NCBI GenBank assembly: GCA_963402885.1
Contig: OY727096.1
Location: 29,245,820 to 29,309,819 of the forward strand
DNA from: Antedon bifida
Lineage: Eukaryota > Echinodermata > Crinoidea > Comatulida > Antedonidae
Direction: 5' to 3'
DNA: 64,000 nt
The notes under the pieces were generated by a model. The model was not told the origin of the DNA. It did not search any database and saw only the letters and a program-made list of their open reading frames with translations. Shown here one piece after another: positions 47,283 through 57,900 of the stretch. The translations under genes were made by a program, and so were the position numbers. Every line of letters begins with the position of its first letter. Position 1 is the first letter of the stretch.

Positions 47283-47984
47283 ATGGAGTTGCAGGAACTC
47301 AAAGACCAAATTGACTCGCTCAAAGCTACATTGGCCGCAGAAAAAGAGAAGTCTGAGACGGCAAAGTTGGATGCAGATGAGGCTAGGGAAGAAATAAAGC
47401 GACAGGAGACTGGTGCAGAGTCGAAGGCTGTATACATTTCCCCTGGTAGAAGGTTGGAAGTATTCCAAGGGAGGCCAAAAAAAGCAACCGAACCGATTGT
47501 AGAGGACTGGGTGGCCGATGTACGTGCCCAACTTGATATGAGAGGTTTGTCACCGGGAGCAGCCGTTGCATTTATAAAACAAAACTTAGGTGGTTATGCC
47601 AGGAAAGAAATCAATGGGCGGGGTAAGGAAGTAGAAAACAACCCCAATCAAGTCCTAGAAATTCTCCTCAAGGTATTTGGAGATGCAAATAACCTCCCGC
47701 AATTACAGCAGAAATTCTTCACTTATAAACAGGGTGCACAGCAAGATGTACTCAGTCTTTCTCTTGAATTGGTCAGCCTATACGACTCGATTGTAATATT
47801 AGATGGTGCGTATAAACCGTGCAGAGAGGCATCTTTGAAAAGCCGCCTGGCAGAAGCTGTCTCGGACCACAATTTACAGAGGGAACTGAGGCGTCTAAAT
47901 ATTGAATCACCACGACTGTCTTTCTTTCAGGACTACCATAGTTCAAACCAGGAAAGAGTTAAATTTTCTTTTCTATTTTCATAG
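47283..47984 (+). CDS. Gypsy-type retrotransposon gag, truncated
   Basis: The frame from ATG 47283 encodes about 233 residues. A coiled-coil-like N-terminus (about 1-45, rich in Glu/Lys/Ala) is followed by a capsid-like helical domain. This contains EDWVADVRAQL, AAVAFIKQNLGGYARKEI and QVLEILLKVFGD, and later QLQQKFFTYKQG, the pattern of Gypsy capsids and domesticated PNMA/ARC-type relatives. It would form the retrotransposon particle core. The frame ends after a short divergent tail, with no zinc knuckle, protease or reverse transcriptase behind it, so the element cannot move on its own. It lies about 390 bp downstream of the LTR, as expected. Confidence 0.75.
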   Translation: MELQELKDQIDSLKATLAAEKEKSETAKLDADEAREEIKRQETGAESKAVYISPGRRLEVFQGRPKKATEPIVEDWVADVRAQLDMRGLSPGAAVAFIKQNLGGYARKEINGRGKEVENNPNQVLEILLKVFGDANNLPQLQQKFFTYKQGAQQDVLSLSLELVSLYDSIVILDGAYKPCREASLKSRLAEAVSDHNLQRELRRLNIESPRLSFFQDYHSSNQERVKFSFLFS

Positions 47985-48354
47985 GGCAGTATCCTGAATA
48001 TATATGTCTGTCATGTAAAGGAAAATTGGTGCAGTGCACACTAAAGAAGAAGACATCTTTTACCAAACGAGAAGGGATTATTTCTGATATTGAACTTGCA
48101 GACTTGGCTGATGTGTGGTCGGTTTGTGGAGATAAATAAAAAATATGATTTGAAGGTATCGAGTCTAGAAGACCTGACTGAAAGGATCAAAGGGAAGAAA
48201 AACAACCTGTTCTGTCTCCTATCTCCTAATGAAACAATTCTCAGAGTTTTCAATATGAATGTGAATGGACAAGTTTTAGTTAACTTCGACATTTCAAACC
48301 ATTTTGTTAGCGTAATGTGCGTAGTGGCAACATTAAATTTGTCGGAAAATGGCC

Positions 48355-48505
48355 AAATTTCGACCTTTTTATTTCTTGACATAACTAGTTATTATGGCTC
48401 TATAAGATTATGTGAACGCAATATATGTGCATAAATAATATTATCGCATAATTGAATTTTAGAAAGTAGCAATTTTGCCAATTTTTCGAAAAAATTCCTG
48501 TAGTT
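48355..48505. repeat. Fragment of the ~186-bp satellite
   Basis: ATTTCGACCTTTTTATTTCT, CTATAAGATTATGTGAACGC, TATTATCGCATAATTGAATT and TTTTCGAAAAAATTCCTGTA occur in the array's order but diverged. It separates the gag remnant from the LINE remnant. Confidence 0.6.
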
Positions 48506-49435
48506 GTAGCACAAATAACAATGTTGTTTATGATGAGTCTGAATTTATAAATTGTGATAATGACCTAAATGCCCCTTCATTAGAAAACCTTGTATTCTCG
48601 CATGAAGATATAATAAATACTATATCTAATTGTAAAAATAATAAAAGCCTTGGCTTAGATTTCATCACAAATGAATTAATGAAAAATGGTGGAGATGGAA
48701 TAATAATATCATTGTATAAATTATTTCAGAGATTATCAAATCTTGAAACAATACCTGATGAATGGAACATTGGGAAAATCATACCAATATACAAAAAAGG
48801 TGACTGTAAAGACTTAAGTAACTACAGAGGGATAACTTTAAACTCCACTGTATCAAAGATCTATAATAGGCTTATCTCACAAACAGTGTCAAACTTCTTG
48901 GAAGAAAATTATTTTACTATCGGAAGTACAGGGGTTTTTTTTTTGTAAAAATAGAAGATGTGAGGATCACATTTTTTTTTTTTAATTTTTATTGCCTGTC
49001 AACAAGCCGAAGGTAAGAACACTTACCTCGCCTTCATGGACTTCAGTAAGGCGTTTGACACTGTTTGGAGAGAAGGTCTTTTTCGTGCAATTAAAAATGT
49101 AGGAATTAGAGGTAAATTATTTATTAGAATTTGTATAAATATGTAAAAGGGAAAGTCTCATTTGGGGAATTTGAAACAGATATTTTTAACATCGACGAAG
49201 GTGTCAAGCATGGTTGCCCACTGTCTCCAATTTTATTCATCATATATATCAATAAACTTAATAAGATAATCAAAGAAAGAGAATTAGGAATTAATATTTT
49301 TGATGTAAAGATTGGCAGTTTATTCTGGGCTGATGATATAATTCTAATTGGAGACAGTGAGCAAGACTTAGAATTACTTTTGAATGCAGCAAATGATTTT
49401 GCAACCAAATGGAGAATGGTATTTAATTTTGCAGA
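48506..49435 (+). pseudogene. Non-LTR retrotransposon (LINE) reverse transcriptase remnant
   Basis: The first frame (to 48946) contains NNKSLGLDFITNELMKN, DEWNIGKIIPIYKKGD and LSNYRGITLNSTVSKIYNRLI, the fingers region of LINE reverse transcriptases. A frame shift and T-runs follow (48933 and 48970), with Arg-Cys-Glu-Asp-His-Ile readable across them. Then AFMDFSKAFDTVW (F/D catalytic block), GCPLSPILFIIYIN, and Phe-Trp-Ala-Asp-Asp (catalytic box, usually FADD/YADD) appear. The domain order is complete up to the palm, but at least two frame breaks make it non-functional. Endonuclease and C-terminal parts are absent. The clade (Jockey/CR1/L2-like) is not resolved by eye. Confidence 0.8.
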
Positions 49436-49439
49436 CTTT

Positions 49440-50100
49440 CAAGATTTTATGATTCCTGATTCAAAAGAAGACAATTATATCTTGTTACACAACTGTTACT
49501 TACAAGGACTTTTCAATCAATATGGCTTGCGATGCAGTTTGTTCAAACAGCGTAAAAGGAATACATCTGGTGCTTTGCACGAATCAACAAACCTACGATA
49601 TGTGGCGCATAGACCTCTAATTGAAAAGTCTTCTCTACAACAAAGACAGAAAAGGTCTTTGAAGAGAAATTTAAACAGACTTAAAGAAAAAGTAAGAGAC
49701 ATGTTTGTTCGACAGACTTGTTTTCTGGTGTGTTGCACTACATGCATACATGCAAAACAGGGTTTTTAAAGTTACCAGCAGTTTCAACAATACACAGAAT
49801 ATGCTCCATCTGGTGCTGGAATTTCCTGTGAACGTATCAAATGTATAAAGGAGGATTACAACATAAGCAATGATCCATTTGATATAAAAACAGAAATGTC
49901 TTTGCTGTTTGACGAGATGAAAGTGAAGTCTGGTCTTTTCAATTAAAGGATTTGTTGTTGGATCGATTGATAATGAAATCAGGAAATTGGAAAGCAAATG
50001 TGCAAAGGAGAAAGATCCTGATTAGAGTAGCAGTAGTAGAGTACATTGACAGAATTGTAGCATACTTTACTAAGATGGTAAAAGATTAGAGAGATGGCTT
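49440..50100 (+). pseudogene. Degenerate transposase region with P-element-like motif
   Basis: A frame to 49769 holds a basic Gln/Lys/Arg-rich stretch (EKSSLQQRQKRSLKRN). At about 49893-49970 the translation LLFDEMKVKSGLF is followed, after a frame shift, by GFVVGSIDNEIRKLES. The pattern DEMK..SGL...G.VVG..D resembles the RNase-H-like core of P-element/THAP9 transposases. Frame shifts exclude function. The family assignment rests on this short motif only. Confidence 0.35.
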
Positions 50101-50659
50101 TCCTAAACACCATCATATTACACCAAAAGAACATTACCAACTAGAGGGAGGAATGTCTCTCAGTGTCTAAGAATGCTTTAAGGTTGAAAGAAACCATCAC
50201 CTCAACCTTTACACCATTAAAGAACATGTTTCATCACTTGGTGTACCATAATCTGTAAAGAATGACATCAGGACAGTTGATAAGATCGGTGAAGATTTAT
50301 AATAAACATTTTGTCAAAACCGACTTTCTATTGACACCAGTATTAGTATTTAGGTCCGAATGAAAGCTAAAATCAAAAGATTTGGTACATGGATGCATAA
50401 ACCAAAGATTTCAGTTGGAGATAAGGCCATTAAACTTAGAGAAGAAAGAAGACTTCTATAAAGATTTCTTGTCATTCTAGACTAGAGTTCTTGCCAAAAC
50501 TTGAAACAACAATAGGAAACTATGGATTGGCCGTGATATCAAGATCTTTATTTGCTAACGATAGATCACTACTTATACCAAGTGATAAATCAAGTCCAAT
50601 ACATGAAATCAACAACTTGGAAAGTGATGAGCAATTCAAAAAGAAGGTCTACTCACACC

Positions 50660-52062
50660 GATGAACATTCCACTTCTAGTACTATATGATCATGCATCAC
50701 ATATTAGTTTTCAACTCATCAATTATGCAAGATAAATGACATACATTTGTATTGCCTCCCACCGCACACAACAAATTATCTGCAACCTCATTGAAATCTC
50801 AATACAACAAATCCAGGCAAAGTAATAACACGGTTCAACTTTTGCGAAATATTGAAAGACCAGACCCGTATGCTGCTTCATGCATTACGGCGAATGCTAA
50901 AAGCGGGTTTCTACAATGGGTATATCCATTTAATCCAGATGCAGTTCGCAAGATTTAAATTTTGGATTTAAAGAACAAGTCATCACAGATATATAACGCC
51001 GGACTTTAGTTTGGTGCACAATCTATCAAAGATCATTAGTAAAAAAGGAAAGAGAACTATCCAGTGGAGACGGAGGTGACAATGTAACAGTGCTAGCATG
51101 TGCAAATGCTGCTGCCTTATTTGCCACCCTTGATTTTTAAAGGCCAGTGAGAGACTCTTTAATACAGAATGCTCCTGCCGATTCTCTCTTTGGTGTCAGC
51201 AGATCATTGATACGGAGTTGTTTGACATGTGGTTTAGAAAGTTTTTTGTCACCTATGTTGGTGCTCCTTTCCACCGCACACAACAAACCATTGCAACCTT
51301 TGGATAAATTTGTTTTCCAATCATTGAAATCTGAATACAACAAAGCATGTGGAAAGTTTCTCAAGAAAAATCTAGGTAAAGTACCGTAATAACACGGTTA
51401 AACTTTTGCGGAATATTGAAAGACGTGTATTTTGCTTCATGCATTACGGCGAATGCTAAAAGCGGGTATATATCCATTAATCTAGATGCAGTTCACAAGA
51501 TTTAAATTTTTCATTTGAACAAGCCAGCAGATTGTTATTAAAAAAGAAAAGAGAACTATCCAGTGTAAAACAAGTGGAGACAGAGGTGAGAATGTAATAG
51601 TGCTAGCATGTGCAAATTCCACCCTTGATTTTTAAAGGCCAGCGAATGAGCGATTCTTTAATGCAGAATGCTCCTGCCGCTACTCTCTTTGGTGTCAGCA
51701 AGTCATTGTTCATTGATGCGGAGTTGTTTCACATGTGGTTTAGAAAGTTTTTTGTTGGTGCTCCTTTCCACCGCACACAACAAATTATCTGCAACCTTTG
51801 GGTAAATCTGTTTTCCGATCATCAGAATACAACAAAGCATGTGAAAAGTTCCTCAAGAAAAATCCAGGCAAAGTAATAACACGGTTAAACTTTTGCAGAA
51901 TATTGAAAGACGTGTATCTTCATGCATTAGGGCGATTGCTGCTATAAGCGGGTTTTTTGCAATGGGTATATATCCATTTAATCAAGATGCTGTTCGCAAA
52001 GAGTTTCTACAAGCTTCAACTGTAGGGAACGTTTTCGTGGATAAGCCTGATAATTCAAATTA
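50660..52062 (+). pseudogene. pogo/Tigger-like DDE transposase 3' end, present in three broken copies
   Basis: Three partial copies (about 50749-50990, 51133-51500, 51630-52060) repeat the same C-terminal segment. It reads TAHNKPLQPLDKFVFQSLKS, then EYNKACGKFLKKN, then ITANAKSGF and YPFNPDAVRK. Upstream of the first copy, IPLLVLYDHASHIS and a CLPPHTTN-like stretch correspond to the catalytic DGHxSH and LPPHTTHxLQPLD blocks of pogo/CENP-B-type transposases. All copies have indels and stops. The copies share a preface (AGGCCAG(T/C)GA...AATGCTCCTGCCG), so the segment itself was tandemly duplicated after decay or insertion. Confidence 0.7.
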
Positions 52063-52099
52063 AGTCAATCCACAGGATCAACCCTTTCGGTTGAACAAA

Positions 52100-52920
52100 T
52101 TGCTAATACCCCACCTACTTCTACTGATGGTAATGCCAACCACAATTCCACAGACAACCCTGGGCCAAGTACATGTTTATTTACTCCTCTCTACTACTAG
52201 GATAGTACTTGATTACATTTCTAATCAGACAAGAATGTTTATGTTAGGAACAGACTAGACCGCATACTCAACACCACACATCCGTCTCAATGGCTAGATA
52301 TTCAATCCCAATAAAAATCCAGCAGAAAAAAAAAACAAGACCAAGCAGGATCAAAAGTTTTTTTTTCCACATGGTATATTATTATGCTTATTATGAGGGA
52401 AAAAAGCAGAGAAAATAGAAAAGTTGTTAAAGGTTCTAGATCTTAATAAGGACTTTATCTTTGTTAATGCAGTTTATGCATAAACAGATCTCGTCAAATA
52501 AATCTGAGAAAACAAGACCAGCTTGAAAAAGATTGGAATATTAATTAAATTAATTAAATATTAATTTAATTCATGCAAATGGCAATTACCGGGCTCACGC
52601 ACCTAAATTTTCAAATTATTATTTAGAACATAAATATTATTTTTTATCGTACAGTTACTTAATTTTAAGTGAAACTAATTAAAACATGTCAATTTCATAT
52701 TTTATTGTTTAGTCTTCCTTAAAGACATGGCACTTGCAAAGGCAATAGAGTTTGCTGTTACAACACTAATGCCATACCAAATAAGTCAATATACAAGCTT
52801 CAATTACCAAACAGAACAGAGATAAGACATATAGCTTCTATAAGAGAAACAGGGAGATGCACAATCTTGCAGCTTCATCAAATTGGAAGAAGTGTCATTG
52901 GACAACCAGTTTGAGAAGTT
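52100..52920. other. Intergenic stretch within the transposon-rich block
   Basis: No gene recognised. A TTAATTAAATTAATTAAATAT palindrome-like run occurs near 52544. The rest may be decayed transposon sequence. Confidence 0.35.
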
Positions 52921-52929
52921 TTGCAGCTA

Positions 52930-53790
52930 GTAGAATTTAACAAAATTAGAAAGTCCAGCATTCACTGCCGTACCTGCAGCCAGGAGTCGTTGTATGACAT
53001 ATGCGTACATTGGATGGCTTCCCGGTTCCGGACGTTGCCGCGTCTGCGGAGATTCAGAAAGAGCCCCCGACCCTGCTAAGCTAAGAAGCCTAAGCGCCGG
53101 TATTAATGCCGTACGCGCCTGCAACGGCCACTGCGCCTCCACCGCCGAGTACGCAGGACAAAGGTTTGTCCCCAGCCGTACTGGAGGCCATCGCAGCAGT
53201 GGTGCGAGCTCTACCGAGGGAGGCTGTGCCCTCGGCATCCTTGTTTAATTTACCACCTGTGCCAGTACTGCCTCCGCAGTACTTCGAAGGTAGAGGGACG
53301 GACCCATCGTTGGATGCCGGTGGATACGATAGCGATAAGACCACAACTCCACTGCTTAGTGAAGATCGTTCCGACGCTGCACAGGGAGGAGATAGGGTTG
53401 CAGGCTCTCGTTAATCGTGTAGTTCCTGCCGTACTATCGTACATAGGAGTCGAGTACGCGTACGAAAAGGTATTCCACCTTTCGGGTGCGCGCTCAACTA
53501 AAGCGGGTGACGACCTGTCCAGTCGCGCCACTGGACCCCGAACTGGTCACCAGACTAGAGGCTATCTCTAAGGAGCCTAAGGCCCGTAGGGCTGCGCCCC
53601 AAGATCTGGCTGCAGCCTTTCCGCTTCTGCAGGAACAATTTCAATGATACATCTCGACACCACCGATTCCGGACGCAGCAAAAGAGCCTGCTCGCGAGGA
53701 CCAAGGACAGGAGGTTTCCTGGTTTTGGCAATACCCGTAGCAATTTCTTTGGACACCAATTTGTTTATCAACGCTTTAAGGTGGTTTGCG
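52930..53790 (+). pseudogene. GC-rich retroelement gag-like remnant (possibly DIRS-type ORF1)
   Basis: The composition is clearly more GC-rich than anything nearby. One frame from about 53010, with two stops, reads DGFPVPDVAASAEIQKEPPT, then after a gap APATATAPPPPSTQDKGLSP and ALFNLPPVPVLPPQYF-like proline-rich sequence. A later frame gives ALVNRVVPAVLSYIGVEYAY. Another frame ends in an arginine-rich FPGFGNTRSNFFGHQFVYQR. Proline-rich and Arg/Gly-rich ends without enzymatic motifs recall retrotransposon ORF1/gag proteins of DIRS type. Three frames are needed, so it is dead. It could instead be another kind of inserted, foreign-composition sequence. Confidence 0.3.
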
Positions 53791-53799
53791 TAAAGAAGA

Positions 53800-54990
53800 G
53801 GTATACACAGTGGAGATCATTCATTTATCAGCGCTACACTGTATACATATAAAATGGATTAAAGTTCCTGATTACCCTTTTAAAACTACAGACTAGCAGC
53901 GGAAGTGTAAATAGGAGTAAACATGCCTACAGATATCTCATGATTATTGTCAAGGAAAGCACATCCAATATTACAAATTATCTTGCCTATTTGTGAATAC
54001 TTCACATAAGTGTAATTTGTGGAAACAGACAGTAGTCCAAATTCTTCGTCTAACACAACAAAATACAAAGATATATATACATATAATTCCTGGACAAAAT
54101 CAAGGCACATCGACAAACAAAAACATACAAAACAGCTGTAGAACAAAATTGTAATGTAAGGTTACGAGAGAAATTCTCATTGTGACAAATAATAAAATAG
54201 TAAAGCATAAGCATACATGCTATTGAGGGCCCTTAAAAGTTATGGGGGAAAAAGACGAATTTGAAGGGTTTCACTTAAACCTTAAAATGTTTGTGAATAC
54301 CACTGAAGTGAAATCCTTATTTATTGTTTTTGATTTAAGAGAAATTCTTAGGATTTGTGCCAATATGACTAATGTTATGTACAGTATTATTAAAAAGGTT
54401 TATAGTACTACATACATGTTATAAACACATGTTGTATTTTTAACACATGTTGTTTTTATTTTATATATCTTTCGTAAAATGAAAGAATGAATAAAAGATA
54501 GCTACACCCATGAAACAGAAAAAAAGAAATTCTTAATAGGATTTAAGGGAAATATCTCACTTAAGTGTGATTGGTGAAAACGGCCACTTAATCAAAATCA
54601 TGCAGATCTGCAGTAGTGCCAAAGTTTACATATGACAAATAAATGCCAGCTTAAGTGAAAAATAAGTTGAAAGAATATTATATTTATTATTCTGTAGATG
54701 GGAATAAAGAAGTCATCTTTTGAATTTTACAATGTAGAACTTCCAGGCTGGTTCACGTTGTTTTTCAAATAAAAGATTACTAAAAATGTTTGTGTTTTAG
54801 GAGGTTCTCTTACATTTTTTTAAAACCAAAAAATATCAATGAATACTGTTTTGGTTTTTTGGTTTTTTTGGTTTTTTTGGTTTTTGTTCGATTAAAATTC
54901 ACCATATTTAAAATGTTATATTTATAATAAAAATTTAAAAAACTATATTTTATGTTCTGTCATACTGTACACACTTATACCTTAATACCA
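53800..54990. other. Intergenic stretch 3' of OSGEPL1
   Basis: No gene is seen. There is a T/G-rich GGTTTTTTTGGTTTTTTTGG run at about 54855-54885. Confidence 0.35.
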
Positions 54991-54993
54991 TTT

Positions 54994-54999
54994 TTTATT
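54994..54999 (-). promoter_or_regulatory. Polyadenylation signal of OSGEPL1
   Basis: On the minus strand the stop codon is followed directly by AATAAA (TAGAATAAAAAA), so the signal begins at the first base after the stop and the 3' UTR would be very short. Confidence 0.5.
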
Positions 55000-57900
55000 C
55001 TACCAAAATTTGACGGCCTTTACTTTGATATTTGCCTCCGCAACACTACTACGTATGTCTTGACCAATTGCATACCTAAAAAGAACCACAAATTAAATCA
55101 CAAACTAAATTAATATCTCGCATAATGTATTATTATTATTATTTTAGTATGGTTGGTACTGAAAAACAGTTTTTTCTCCAATAATGTTCTACTATTATCT
55201 ATATTTGTTATTGGTATTAATGATGTCTGAGTAAGAGCACCTGATTTAGGTACTGTACTTAGGTAGGCCTATATCCAGTAATATAATGAAATGTTCAAGT
55301 GTGTTAAGTGTATCCCCCAGTACAGACCATAACCTAACCTTTAACTTGTGGTATATCTAACCTTATATGATAGATACACATGAGATGCTGTATTTTAAGG
55401 ATTTTTACTACAGTATGATACTGGGCAAATACACCACAGAGAATTGGGTATTCTTTTTAGGTTCATACAGTACGTATACTTGGTCCTGGCAATTAAGCAT
55501 TTCTCTTACCAAAACAATATTATTAATATAATTGAACCAATTATCAAACACACCACAACAATAAGTGTAATTAAATTATTAATATTCAAGTTCGTTGAAC
55601 TTAAAAATTATTCTCATTTCTTGATTGATTTGTTACAAAAAACGTCAGGATTTTACAAATAGATTTATAGCTTAGGATTAACATATAAAGTAAAACATAA
55701 ATTACAATAAATTCTCATTTGTTTCAATGTCAATTTGAATTTTACTCGATAAATTAATTTTGCAATACCTGGAACAGTTTATGTCACTGCCTTAAAGTGC
55801 AGCAGGAAATTTTGATTTAACACATTCCTCTTTTTTTACAGAATATGTCTTAAATCAACATACTGTAAAAATTGTTCCTTTTTTGTTTCTACAACCTTTG
55901 TATTTACTGTGGAGCCTCTCCTTTGGGTAACCACTATTCAGGAAACACCAATAATTATAAGAAGACCCTTTCTCGAGAAACAAAACAACGGGAAATATAT
56001 TACACCATGGGCAACCAATATTAAGGGGACATTTTTTAAGGGAAGACTTTATTGGATCCTGAAGGTATCCCCTTAATAAGTGTCTACTATACATGAAAGT
56101 ACACTTTCCAGTCTGCATAAAACTACCAAAGAAAAAAAAGACAGGAATCTCAACGTGAGAGAATATTCTGAAACAAAGACACCTGGCCACTTTAGACTAA
56201 ATAGTATACAACATGATGATCCAATGGATAAACAGTATTTGCAGCTAAAGATGTTTATTAATGATTGTCCAAACCTTCTCATTGGCGGCCAAACAATTGA
56301 ACTACAGTAATTGAATATGCAGTATTCAGATATGACTATCTGATGGGAGGGACACCAGGATTTGACCAGGGACCTCTCGATCTGCAGTCGAATGCTCCGA
56401 TGGCATTCAACAGAACAGAAATACTTTTTAATGAATTTATAGCCAATTTCAATGACTGTATATTTTAGTAATTATATATAATATAGTAAATACTTTAATT
56501 GTTATTCTTTGCCTTGATATTTAGCAAAAAAAAAAACACAACCTCACACTAAATGACGTCATTTCGTTTAACTCTAGGCACAAGTGGCAATTTCAAAAGT
56601 TAATTATCAAAAGTTAGCTTAAATAACTAAATAATTTCAAACATTCAGTGCTATTATATAGCTCATTTAAAATTCAAACCATCATTTATAAGATGGAAAT
56701 ACTGATTGATAGTTTATTCTGATACCTGATATTACTTTTCCCCCCTCAATGATAGTATAGTAATTTACTAGCCTATTGTGATGTTTATATAATATTGCAG
56801 GCCCTCGTTGCTCAACTGTGTGTATGACAAGGATAATCTTTACAGTGAGAAAGATTGGCCTTTCGGCTTAAAGATCAGCGAGCAGAAAGAACTCTTCCCC
56901 GAGGGCTGAATATATAACAGTATACAGTACCAATACTCAACATTAATATGCGATAATTTTCTTCAAAATTAGGCAATTACTTTAATATTGTATTACATCA
57001 CTAGCAGTATACATTAATCTGAATACAATTTCATATTTTAATAGGTTAATGTATGAATTAAATCAACATAATTTTGACTTACCTTGGCTCGAATCTAACA
57101 TTCTGTGGATTGTCCGAAATTCCTATTCCGAGCTTGAGTTTTTCCATTCCTGCCCAGGCAATCATAATGCCATTATCTGTACACAGTTTAGGTGGCGGGC
57201 AAATTAAATTATATCCTAGAACGCCACATGTTTTTTCAAGAGCAGTACGGATGTATGAATTGCTAGCAACGCCTCCAGATACAACCTATAATTAGAATAC
57301 ACTAGATGTCATATTTTAATTTGATCTTGAATATTATTTTAAAGTTTAAATTTACTGTACCATTACATTTTAAAATAAAAAAAAGTCTTTTCTTCTTTAC
57401 TTAAAGTAACTAGTATTAAATAACAAAATAACAATACAAAATATTAAAGATATAATATTGGGGGGGTTTGTTGAATATGTTCTTGTAATGTCACATTAAA
57501 TAGTTATTCACTTTCAATTTAAAGAAAAAAGTAGTCAAATTGGCTGGCAGCCAATGGGCTTTTGGTTGAATTTAACCATTTTTTTTGTCTTTTTATAGGC
57601 TGTTTTTTTCTACAGAAGTGATTAACTTTATTAAAACTGCAAAACGGCCTATTCAAGGTCTGATTTAATGTTTTTGGGGGACACTTTATAAATGAAAAAA
57701 AAATGAAATAGTTTATTTTTTTCAAATATTTATTGATAAACAAATTGGTAGGTGAAATTTACAAAGGAGGTTGATAAACAACTTTCAAACATTCATTGTA
57801 AAATATGGTATGAAAAAGAAAAGGGAAAAAATATTTATGAAGGTGAAATTATGAAAGAAAAAGGTTATAGGACCTGGAATTTGTTTTCTTATGAATTGGA

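Noticed and set aside
48090-48434. 114-codon frame between gag and the LINE remnant
   Set aside because: No family recognised and its end overlaps a satellite fragment; probably decayed transposon sequence.
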